Below the pieces are notes generated by a model. That model worked only from the letters and a program-made list of their open reading frames with translations. It was not told the origin of the DNA and did not search any database. From Andalucia godoyi (lineage: Eukaryota > Discoba > Jakobea > Jakobida > Andaluciidae): 64,000 nt of DNA. Below are positions 1 to 7,842 of this stretch, piece after piece. Numbering within the stretch: position 1 is the first letter of the stretch; each line of letters starts with the position of its first letter. Where the stretch lies: positions 252,446 to 316,445 of the forward strand of contig VRVR01000026.1 in assembly GCA_009859145.1 (NCBI GenBank), in the 5' to 3' direction. The position numbers and the translations under genes are program-made.

Positions 1-2004
1 GCATGACCCGCTGCCGGCGGACGACGAGTGGCCGTCTGGGCACGCCACGCATAGGTTTCCGGTGGATGCGTTGGCATGGTAGCCGGTAATACATAACGTG
101 CAGTCCATATGGAAATTGTCAGGTTGCTGGCCCTCCGCACACACGGCGCAAGTGTACAGGGTGCTAGCGTTTGAATGATAGGGACCTGTGCAAGGGAGGC
201 AGGCATCTTGAAGAGAACTTGGACCTGATCCAGCAGTGCATGATTGGCAACTAAAGGATGTTAAGTTATTCGAGTACGTGTTTGAGGGGCACTGTGTGCA
301 ACTGGCATCGCCTGATGCCGATGTATATCCATTTGCGCAGTTTTCGCACTGATCCTGATTTGGGTCTGGGGCGGTCCCTGCTGGACACGGCGTACAAGTC
401 CATGATGTGGCAGCGTTAGAGTGGGAACCGGCCAGGCAAACCTCACAGCCATCATTGGTGCCCTTCAGCTGATTTCCAACGGCGCACTGTATACACGCCG
501 CGTGCCCGACATCGGGGTATGAGCCAACGCCACAGGGCGTGCAGGCGGTCACACTAGAGTTCGCAAAGTTCATTCCAGTGCAGTTCAAACATTGCATATG
601 ATCAGGAGATGCTTCTTTTCCATCAGGGCACACCGCACATGGGCTATTCGGCGATGCCGAAAATGTTCGGTCCTGGCATAGGGAACATACCAGATTGGAT
701 ACCAGTCCAGAGCCTGCCGGACAGATGCACGACGATCCAGATGACGTAAAATTCGAAGCACATTGACATCCCGTTCCGGTGGCATTTTGAACAGCGTGTG
801 CATTACAAGGATGGCAAGACTGCCCATCTCCGTACTCAGTAATCGGGCAAGTCTCACAAGCACACTGACCAGTAGAATTCAAGGAGAGCGTCTGCCCAGA
901 AGTGCAATATGTGAACGTTGAAGCACAGATATAGAGGCGCAAAGTCTGTTTCCTCATGAGAGTAAGTGCTGGCGCGCCGGCTGCAGCGCCATCAGCGCGA
1001 AATACAGCACTTCCTTGAACGGTTGTATTGTCAGAAGCCGATAAAAATTTCACATCCTGCGTTCCAGATGGTTTGAAGTATACCTGGCCAGGAGTGACGT
1101 CTGAATCACTTCGAAAGCAATTAAGTTGGTAAGGCTCGCAAAGGTCCACGTTCGTCACCGATAGATTTTGGCAAAAGCATTCTGTTTTTGTAAACGACTG
1201 TGACGATGTTGCGAATTGAGTATTGTTGTGCGATGGCCACGAGGCAACCCCACTTGGACTGACGACACCGCTCGTGAAATACTTCGCGCTCAGATCACCA
1301 TATAGAAGGAAATTAAAAAGAAATTTAGATTCTGCTTCGTTCTGAAACTGCATCAACGGACAGCTACCCAATCCATTCCAGATGATTGTCGGCGAACTGA
1401 GAGTATTCCAATACACAGAATCCAGATCCAAAACGGATGGATAGTCCGAACTGGTCTTAGTCACAGAAGGAAAGAAATACCAGATGTCATCGCTGAAAAG
1501 CTTCAATGCCGTTTGCGTTGGAGACGGTACCAGTGTGAACGTCACATCAGCATAGAACTCCATTACATCTCCTGGATCCACACTACTATCTTGAGATTGG
1601 AATTCAATGTACAAACCAGCCAAGGCAAGATTGACTCCGGCTGGAATCGAATCTGCAGACGGCCACACAAAATTTACCGAGAGCAAAGGTGCGAGAGAAT
1701 TGTAGAAAAAGAAGGGGCTATTGCTAGGCAAAGCTTCATCTCCCGACAAAGCGATAGTTGGCAGTTCAAAATCCTTACCGTTAGAAGATTTGACATCCAA
1801 AGACAAGAGATAGAAAGGCTCCGCAGTCAAGATGCCAGTGGTATCGACTGATACGGGAGTAGTAAAAAGAGGAAATGTGGCGGTGGTGCTTCTAATAAGA
1901 ACTTGGGTCGACGGCAGACCTTGAATAAACGAAGCAGAGCACGGCTTGAAAAATGAAACAAGAATCCCAAATAGAAAAAGTGAAGTGACAGTGAAACCGT
2001 TCAT
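1..2004 (-). CDS. Secreted Cys-rich GCC2/GCC3 (ephrin-receptor-like) protein, N-terminal part
   Basis: An uninterrupted minus-strand frame runs from an ATG at 2004 to the window edge (668 codons, no stop), so the carboxyl part is missing. The start is followed by a hydrophobic signal-peptide-like segment (MNGFTVTSLFLFGILVSF) and a roughly 360-residue region with few cysteines. From about residue 380 there are tandem short modules with paired cysteines, such as CVACPDGHSSSAGSGSC and CTPCPAGTAPDPNQDQC. This spacing is typical of GCC2/GCC3 and TNFR/ephrin-receptor-like repeats, known from large extracellular or transmembrane proteins of protists. Inference: an extracellular adhesion or receptor protein, possibly with a transmembrane segment and an intracellular domain beyond the window. 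Two in-frame ATGs lie upstream (2067, 2082), but only the 2004 start puts the hydrophobic segment at the terminus. The ligand and any cytoplasmic domain cannot be seen. Confidence 0.85.
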   Translation of the reverse strand, partial: MNGFTVTSLFLFGILVSFFKPCSASFIQGLPSTQVLIRSTTATFPLFTTPVSVDTTGILTAEPFYLLSLDVKSSNGKDFELPTIALSGDEALPSNSPFFFYNSLAPLLSVNFVWPSADSIPAGVNLALAGLYIEFQSQDSSVDPGDVMEFYADVTFTLVPSPTQTALKLFSDDIWYFFPSVTKTSSDYPSVLDLDSVYWNTLSSPTIIWNGLGSCPLMQFQNEAESKFLFNFLLYGDLSAKYFTSGVVSPSGVASWPSHNNTQFATSSQSFTKTECFCQNLSVTNVDLCEPYQLNCFRSDSDVTPGQVYFKPSGTQDVKFLSASDNTTVQGSAVFRADGAAAGAPALTLMRKQTLRLYICASTFTYCTSGQTLSLNSTGQCACETCPITEYGDGQSCHPCNAHAVQNATGTGCQCASNFTSSGSSCICPAGSGLVSNLVCSLCQDRTFSASPNSPCAVCPDGKEASPDHMQCLNCTGMNFANSSVTACTPCGVGSYPDVGHAACIQCAVGNQLKGTNDGCEVCLAGSHSNAATSWTCTPCPAGTAPDPNQDQCENCANGYTSASGDASCTQCPSNTYSNNLTSFSCQSCTAGSGPSSLQDACLPCTGPYHSNASTLYTCAVCAEGQQPDNFHMDCTLCITGYHANASTGNLCVACPDGHSSSAGSGSC

Positions 2005-2696
2005 TGGAACTCTTTGATGCGGCACTATCGGACAGGAATCACGTCTGTGTGCCGCAGAATGGAACATCCACCGGGTTATCATGCCTGCAGCAATGTGAAT
2101 CAGCTTTGATGACAGAAATATATTGACGCCAACAAAAAAGAAAAATCCAACCAAGCTGTTAAACAAGATTTCGGAATAGGTAATGATTATCGCACAACAA
2201 CAGAAGAAAGCCAAGCGAATCCTATGAAGTGTATGGGGAAGAGCAAAACTGAAAAAACTGAATAAATGAAAAGAAAAGACGCTTGGTGAAGTTTGCGTCT
2301 CATTCAGATAGCGGACGAGTTGTGCTTCCCCCTCTTCTTCTAAATTTGATATCCCCCAAACGTACAAATATCTTTTCCAAAGCCCGAAAGACCTGATGCT
2401 CAACAGTCGTGCGAGCAGATCCTTTCACGAGCAATCATCGTCATCACGTCCCCAACTCTCAACGTTTGCTCCGTCGGTGCTGAAGTTCCCTACGCAGAGA
2501 CACGAGCTTTTTTCCCAAGCAAAATTTCCCCGAGTGTGGTCGAAGAACATCGACATTCGCTTTCTCACCAATAGCAGTATCAATAATCACAATAAAATCG
2601 GATACTTAACGACTGGCAGTTTTTCTTCTTCGCTTGAATTATATCTGGGAAATCGTGAATTGTTAAAACGGAAACGGAGGATTTTTGCATAGGCAA
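2005..2696. other. Divergent intergenic region between Cys-rich protein gene and TRM13
   Basis: This is AT-rich spacer between two divergent genes and presumably holds both promoters. A 98-codon ATG frame (2396-2692, plus) ends just before the TRM13 ATG. It is Ser/Lys-rich with no recognisable motif, and is probably TRM13 leader sequence rather than a gene. Confidence 0.5.
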
Positions 2697-4367
2697 ATGA
2701 ACGGGGATGCAGCGAAGGCCACGTGTCAATACTGGGTTTCAAAGAAGAATCGAACGTGTCGATTTCCCCCTATAACGGCAGGAGCGTCTTTTTGCACATT
2801 TCATACGCATCCGACGGACACGAACGATGATTTTGTGTGCTGTGATTGGTGCAACACGAATGTGACCAAGGCGAATTTCAACCGACATCGTCTCAAGTGC
2901 AATGGAAGAGCGGAGCTTGATCTCGCAAATTCGTCTTTTCACAAAAGAGGTGTCCATTTGCGGTCGGCGCACTCGCTGCAGAATGAAATTCGACATTTGA
3001 CTTCTGTTGCTGCACCGCATAAGCCGGTTCCTCCTGTCGATCCCACTGTACCTTTTGTCTCCTCCTCCTCCTCCTCCTCCTCCTCCTCCTCTTCTTCTTC
3101 TTCTTCGTCGTCGTCGTCGTTGCTGTTACACAATCATGATGGGTCGACGAATGGAGATAGTTTTGCGGGCAACAGCGGCGGTCACCGGGCAGACAGAGAG
3201 CATTGCAATGAGTGCGTTTCGGAAAATCAGCTGCAGCATTTGAAGCATGTGATTCAGCGCATGATCCCGCAAATAGAGCGCACGGTGCAAAAGTATGGAT
3301 ATGAAGGATCAGGGCCAGGCGACAGCAGGTGGATTTCCAATGCGTTTCGGTCGACGGACGTTACACCGGACATTGATGCTTTAAAGTCGCACGATGTAGT
3401 TTGGGGTGTTATGCGCTCCATGGGTAGACACCGCAGGCGGCACTTTTTGCAGACGGCGCGTATTGTGCAGGAGATGCAGAGTGTCCTGCGCAGCGTTTGC
3501 CGACTTGAGACGCTTGAGAATGCACTGTTTTGCGAAGTCGGGGCTGGGAAAGGCGGATTGTCAAAGTGCATCCACGAGTATTTTGGGGCCATGCACGTTG
3601 TTGAGGTGGATCTAGGGAACTTCAAGGATCGCAGAGAAACACGGCTCAAGAAGAATGCAAAGTTCTTCAAGAGATTGAAGCTCGATTTGGCTGACTTCGA
3701 CTTTGATGACTACTGCGCAACGGCTCTTCCTCAGGAGGTTCGAAAACTGCCTCGAGTCATCATTGGAAAGCATGTGTGCGGTGCAGCGACCGATATCTCT
3801 TTGCGACTTGCTCAGAACGCAGATGCAGTGTTCATTGCAACATGTTGTCACGGAAAATGCATTTTGGACGAGTATGCGAGCCCGTCGTTTATGAAGCAGG
3901 AGGGGTTTTGCACCGCTGAAGAGTTCCGCGGTCTCTCCGTGTTGAGCGTGAAGACGACGATGGTGCTCGTCCGAGATCCAAGCACGGAAGATGCAGTGGA
4001 TGCGGAAAGCGAGGTTGTGGTGGCCGACAGCGAAGAATCGTCTTCCGTGGAAAAGGCTGCTGCTGCCATCGATGCGCGACCTGCAAAGAAACCGAAACAC
4101 TGCAACTTTTTGCAGTTGACGTCAGAGGAGCTGGAGCAAAAGCTTCGTAATGAGTACCGATTCCTTCCACTCTCCGACGATGCTCGGACTGTTGCAACTC
4201 AAGGGCGCAGTGCGCGCATGGTCATCGATCTTGGTCGTATTCATGCACTTCGGGAGTGGGGATTTGATCATGTTGAAGTCCGACATTATTGCGCCGAGGC
4301 GTTCTCACCCGAGAACACGCTAATTATCGGAATTCGTACTAATCGATTCAAGCCAGCCCAAGAATAG
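2697..4367 (+). CDS. TRM13: tRNA 2'-O-methyltransferase TRM13 (zinc-finger type)
   Basis: The product is 556 aa. The first ATG in frame is at 2697; the frame is open slightly further upstream, but only with TTG. TRM13 enzymes 2'-O-methylate position 4 of the acceptor stem of certain tRNAs, using SAM. The N-terminus has a CCCH finger (C-x10-C-x11-C-x3-H, about residues 10-36) followed by a CHHC U11-48K-type finger (CCDWCNTN...H...C, about 48-68), the order typical of TRM13. The catalytic part has a glycine-rich SAM motif (EVGAGKGGLSKCI, near 280), the signatures GKHVCGAATDISLRLA and FIATCCHGKC, and a C-terminal RHYCAEAFSPENTLIIGIR block. A serine run of about 23 residues, encoded by TCC/TCT/TCG repeats (about 3060-3120), separates fingers from catalytic domain. 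An acidic, Ser-rich insert lies near residues 430-460. It diverges from the Cys-rich gene upstream. Confidence 0.93.
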   Translation: MNGDAAKATCQYWVSKKNRTCRFPPITAGASFCTFHTHPTDTNDDFVCCDWCNTNVTKANFNRHRLKCNGRAELDLANSSFHKRGVHLRSAHSLQNEIRHLTSVAAPHKPVPPVDPTVPFVSSSSSSSSSSSSSSSSSSSSLLLHNHDGSTNGDSFAGNSGGHRADREHCNECVSENQLQHLKHVIQRMIPQIERTVQKYGYEGSGPGDSRWISNAFRSTDVTPDIDALKSHDVVWGVMRSMGRHRRRHFLQTARIVQEMQSVLRSVCRLETLENALFCEVGAGKGGLSKCIHEYFGAMHVVEVDLGNFKDRRETRLKKNAKFFKRLKLDLADFDFDDYCATALPQEVRKLPRVIIGKHVCGAATDISLRLAQNADAVFIATCCHGKCILDEYASPSFMKQEGFCTAEEFRGLSVLSVKTTMVLVRDPSTEDAVDAESEVVVADSEESSSVEKAAAAIDARPAKKPKHCNFLQLTSEELEQKLRNEYRFLPLSDDARTVATQGRSARMVIDLGRIHALREWGFDHVEVRHYCAEAFSPENTLIIGIRTNRFKPAQE

Positions 4368-4731
4368 GATGCATTCAAAAATCTCTTTGCAGTTTTATTT
4401 TTTAAATTAATAAAATGAAAAATAACATTCGAGATGTCTTTTGGGGGGCGGCGTGCACGTACGTTTTTGAGTATTAACATTTTTATTTTTATTGATTTTT
4501 TTTCACCTGTGGAACAAGAAGGATTGGAGATCGTATTTGGTGTTTTGTGATTCTTTTCGTTCATTCTTTCTCTTCTTCTTCATCTCTTTCTTTTTTGTGT
4601 TTTTTAGTTTCTTTTGTGAGCCAATTGAAGAGAGAAGAAAAACGCCCAGACAGGAAAAGACTGGCGAATGAGCAGCAGCAGGAATAAAGCAAGCGAGAAG
4701 AAAAAACAGGACGGTATTTCCTTTGGAACAT
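4368..4731. other. Convergent intergenic region
   Basis: AT-rich spacer between the 3' ends of TRM13 (plus) and the reductase gene (minus). It contains T-rich and AATAAA-like stretches (near 4410) consistent with polyadenylation signals. I see no coding sequence. Confidence 0.5.
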
Positions 4732-5739
4732 CTACTGGAGATGTCCCATGGCAATGAGGGATGCGACGGTGTCCTTTAGAGATTCCCGAGCCGAGATAAA
4801 GTTAATTCCCAGCACGTGCTGGACGCGGTCTGTCTTGAACACCTGTTTGGGAGCCTTGACGAAGCCCGGCTCATCCGATCCAGCAACCTTAGTTGGGATC
4901 CTGCTTCTAATTTCTTCGGAAGGAGTGATTTCCCGCAGAATATTACAAATATCTTCCCAATGCACGACTTCGCTGACGCACAAATGTCGATGACCAGCAG
5001 CAGCATCATTTTCGAATGCTGCAACATGTGTTTGAACGACATCGCGAACGTCAACAAGCGGAACTGTTGAATTTGGGATTGTTGTTCTCGATCCGTTCAA
5101 GTATCCAAGAATCATCTCATGGGAAGTATTCAAATGTGTCGTTAGCAGCGGGCCGGTAACCAAGCATGGGTTGACCACTCGCAAGTCCAAATTCCCAGCG
5201 CCCGGCCTGCCAAACTCATCCCAAGCAGCTCTTTCTGCCAAAGTTTTGGACAGCGGATACCATACTTTTGCAGCTCGCATGTATTCCACATCCGACCATG
5301 TATTCTCGTCAAATGCAGCGACATTGTCTTTGCGGACCGCAACAGCAGCTGTCGAGCTTGTTAGAACCACTCGTCGGACACCCAGGCTCTTGCAAGTTTT
5401 GAGCACCTCTCTCGTTCCGTCGAGTGCTGGCTTGATCAATCGTGCTTCTGCATCGTCCAAAGTCTGGACACCGGACAAGAAAAACGGAGACGCGGTGTGA
5501 AACACGCCGTCGGTCCCCTGGATTGCAGCACTAAACGAACCTGGATTCACGAGGTCTGCTTCGAAAAGTTTCAATTTCTCCTTTGATTTCGGAAGACTTT
5601 GAAGCGGAGCGAGTTTTTCAGTGTTTGAAAACGAACGCACTGTCCCATGCACTCGATATCCTTTCTGCAACAATGCATCCACCAGCTGAACCGCAATGAA
5701 ACCAGACGCTCCAGTTACGACAACGCGACTCGCAGCCAT
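4732..5739 (-). CDS. NAD(P)-dependent reductase, dihydroflavonol-4-reductase / cinnamoyl-CoA reductase-like (extended SDR)
   Basis: The product is 335 aa from the ATG at 5739, the usual length for extended short-chain dehydrogenases of the DFR/CCR group. The N-terminus has a Rossmann dinucleotide motif (VVVTGASGFIAVQLVDALL). Further on are VFHTASPF, the conserved LTSSTAAV strand and a YPLSK catalytic Tyr-x3-Lys, followed by LAERAAW and VNPCLVTGPLL. These are characteristic of DFR, CCR and related methylglyoxal- or ketone-reducing enzymes (yeast Gre2 type). The substrate cannot be read from sequence, so a cytosolic NADPH-dependent carbonyl reductase is the safe statement. The frame stays open upstream through a (CT)n microsatellite and would add 61 residues including a long Arg-Glu run. 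The 5739 start is preferred because the Rossmann motif follows at once. Confidence 0.88.
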   Translation of the reverse strand: MAASRVVVTGASGFIAVQLVDALLQKGYRVHGTVRSFSNTEKLAPLQSLPKSKEKLKLFEADLVNPGSFSAAIQGTDGVFHTASPFFLSGVQTLDDAEARLIKPALDGTREVLKTCKSLGVRRVVLTSSTAAVAVRKDNVAAFDENTWSDVEYMRAAKVWYPLSKTLAERAAWDEFGRPGAGNLDLRVVNPCLVTGPLLTTHLNTSHEMILGYLNGSRTTIPNSTVPLVDVRDVVQTHVAAFENDAAAGHRHLCVSEVVHWEDICNILREITPSEEIRSRIPTKVAGSDEPGFVKAPKQVFKTDRVQHVLGINFISARESLKDTVASLIAMGHLQ

Positions 5740-5767
5740 ATATATACATAAATATACCAAAATGAAG

Positions 5768-5772
<5 letters not shown>

Positions 5773-5838
<66 letters not shown>
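5773..5838. repeat. (CT)n microsatellite, about 33 dinucleotides
   Basis: An uninterrupted CT run on the plus strand lies just upstream of the reductase start codon, in its 5' leader or promoter. Length variation here could affect expression; that is inference. Confidence 0.95.
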
Positions 5839-5842
<4 letters not shown>

Positions 5843-6026
5843 TTCTTCCTCCGCTCAGAAAGGTCTGCTTCAAAACAAGGATTAAGAAAAGTACAATCAG
5901 CAAGAAAGTTCAGTTTCAGCACACGAATTGGAAGAGAGAGCTGTCATTTCGTCGAAGACCGCGTATGCCAGGCAAAAATCGACTGTACGAAACAAAAAAG
6001 CCGGAGGTTGGGGGGTGAGTACGTGT

Positions 6027-6069
6027 GTCAGTGATGTCAGAGTCGTCAGTGATGTCAGTGATGTCACTG
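6027..6069. repeat. Short GTCAGTGAT-type tandem repeat upstream of CutA
   Basis: Imperfect reiterations of GTCAGTGAT occur in the divergent spacer between the reductase gene and CutA. They contain TGACATCA/TGATGTCA-like words that resemble CRE/bZIP sites. No functional evidence beyond the pattern. Confidence 0.5.
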
Positions 6070-6168
6070 CAGACTGCTGGAGAGGAGGAAGGCTGCTTGC
6101 CCATTAGTCTGCAGCAGCCGTAGCCAAAGCCGCAGGATGAACGTGTTCGTGGATGCAACTTGGGAGAA

Positions 6169-6504
6169 ATGTCGTCACTGCGGGTTTATTATGTGACTGT
6201 TCCTTCGGTGGTGGTTGGGAGGACCATTGGCGAGCATCTTGTGCAGTCGCGGATTGCTGCGTGTGTGAATGTGATACCTGGAGTTGAGAGCATCTACGAA
6301 TGGAACGGGAGTGTGCAGCACGATCAGGAGGCTTTGCTGATGATCAAGAGCACCGCGGACCAGTTCCAGCGCTTGTCAGACAGCGTCAAGAAGCTTCATC
6401 CGTATGAAGTTCCCGAGATCATCGCCGTTGCAATTGACAATGCCGATCCCGCATACGCAGAGTTTGTCCGGAAGGGATCTTCCAAGACACCTCAGCCACC
6501 GTAG
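6169..6504 (+). CDS. CUTA: CutA-type divalent-cation tolerance protein
   Basis: The product is 111 aa from the ATG at 6169; the three codons upstream lack an ATG. It is full length for the family. Diagnostic segments are the N-terminal strand RVYYVTVPSVVVGRTIGEHL, then RIAACVNVIPGVESIYEWNG, EALLMIKSTADQF and KKLHPYEVPEIIAVAI, matching the CutA core with the conserved HPYEVPEI block. CutA forms a very stable ferredoxin-fold trimer. It was linked to copper tolerance in bacteria and to acetylcholinesterase anchoring in animals, but its molecular role is unsettled. No signal or transit peptide is visible, so a cytosolic location is inferred. Confidence 0.95.
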   Translation: MSSLRVYYVTVPSVVVGRTIGEHLVQSRIAACVNVIPGVESIYEWNGSVQHDQEALLMIKSTADQFQRLSDSVKKLHPYEVPEIIAVAIDNADPAYAEFVRKGSSKTPQPP

Positions 6505-6713
6505 TCTGCTCTTTTTTTGCGTGACTCCTTGCCAGACGTTTGTACGACAGCTGACGCGTCAGCTCGCTCCTTTTTGATTTTCCCTGATTTGATTCCATTT
6601 TTTGCTATGTGATTTTCGTTATTATTGTTTTAATTTATAAAAATGAAAAAAGGTACAGCATTTATGAATTGCAGTACTTGACGGTGTCATTTTTTGGGTT
6701 TAGAAAGATAGGC

Positions 6714-7643
6714 ATGGCAAAGAAGAAGAAGGCCTCTGCACCGCTCCCTCCTCCGGCGGCTGAATCCGCTGGCGAGTCTGTGAAGTACATGTGGGAGTAT
6801 TCGTCGGATGAGGAGTCGATGGCTGGTTCTGCTGCGCCTGCAGTTGCAACGAGCGACAGGAATGTGAATGTGAATGCGAATGTGAATGCGAAAGCGCAAG
6901 TGCAGACGCAAGAGCAGGGGCAAGGGCAAGGGCAGGAGCCAGGACAAGAGCGACCATTGAGTACGATGAAAGGAGACGCAGCAGAGACTGGATCTCGGGG
7001 AGCAAGGAAAAAGGCAAAACAAGATGCGAAACGAGCTGCTGAGCGGGAAAGGGTAATGAGAGAGGCAGCGAACGCACCGGCTCGATCAGCAATTGAAAAC
7101 GGGCAGATTCAGAAATTGGTGGAATCGAGAGAAATGAAGATTTTTGAGGTTCCCCCGGATGGCCATTGTTTGTACAGAGCAATTGCATTGCAGTTGTACT
7201 CGGATCCTTCGCAGTATCCGCGCGTGCGGTGGCTTGCTGCGAATCATTTGCGAGAGTTTCCGCTTCGGTTCATGCCGTTTTGCGAGGTGTCGTCTGCGGC
7301 GCAGTATGAGAGATATTGTGGAGAAGTCGAGAAGAGCGCAGAGTGGGGCGGTCATGTCGAACTGTTAGCAATTGCACAAGCACTGAAGAGCAAAATCCAG
7401 GTGTTCTCGGGGGATTCGATCCTCGAGATTGAAGACGAGATTCCTATGGATGATCCGTATGGGCCCGCTGCAGACATAGACCACGACAACACCGAAAACA
7501 GCAGCATTCCGCTACGGGTCTCATTCCATCGATTTGCGTACTCTTTGGGCGAGCATTACAATGCAGTGGTTCCTGTGGACCAAGTGTATGGCGATGTTGA
7601 TTTTGGCGAGGATGGAGATGACATGGTGGAGGTGTCAGCGTAA
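6714..7643 (+). CDS. OTU-domain deubiquitinase, OTUD6-like
   Basis: The product is 309 aa from the ATG at 6714. The first 35 codons of the longer frame lack an ATG and cross an AT-rich leader. Residues 1-145 are low complexity: Lys-rich start, Pro/Ala stretch, repeated Asn-Val/Asn-Ala codons and Gln-Gly repeats, then a charged helix. The OTU domain occupies about 147-305. PPDGHCLYRAIALQL carries the catalytic Asp and Cys, WGGHVELLAIAQAL matches the ubiquitin-binding strand-helix, and LGEHYNAVVP carries the catalytic His. The charged N-terminal helix followed by OTU matches OTUD6A/B, which remove ubiquitin from proteins and in animals act on translation-associated substrates. That role here is by family inference only. 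Confidence 0.92.
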   Translation: MAKKKKASAPLPPPAAESAGESVKYMWEYSSDEESMAGSAAPAVATSDRNVNVNANVNAKAQVQTQEQGQGQGQEPGQERPLSTMKGDAAETGSRGARKKAKQDAKRAAERERVMREAANAPARSAIENGQIQKLVESREMKIFEVPPDGHCLYRAIALQLYSDPSQYPRVRWLAANHLREFPLRFMPFCEVSSAAQYERYCGEVEKSAEWGGHVELLAIAQALKSKIQVFSGDSILEIEDEIPMDDPYGPAADIDHDNTENSSIPLRVSFHRFAYSLGEHYNAVVPVDQVYGDVDFGEDGDDMVEVSA

Positions 7644-7842
7644 AGCAGATTGCATGCGTATCGTGGCAGATTTTTGTCTCTCTCCCAGTGAATGGTTTAT
7701 AAGGTGCATGATTCACCAAGATTGTCGCGTATGATTTCCAAATTTCTATTTTCATTTTTATTTATGTATGATTTATAAAAGAAAAACTACTACAAGAAAA
7801 GGTGTTCCTGCATCAGGGCCAGAGAACTCTGCTGGGAATAAA

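Noticed and set aside
2396-2692. 98-codon plus-strand ATG frame before TRM13
   Set aside because: Ser/Lys-rich with no motif and directly abuts the TRM13 start, so leader sequence is more likely.
5740-5922. N-terminal extension of the reductase through the CT tract
   Set aside because: Would encode a 40-odd residue Arg-Glu run; the Rossmann motif begins properly at the ATG at 5739.
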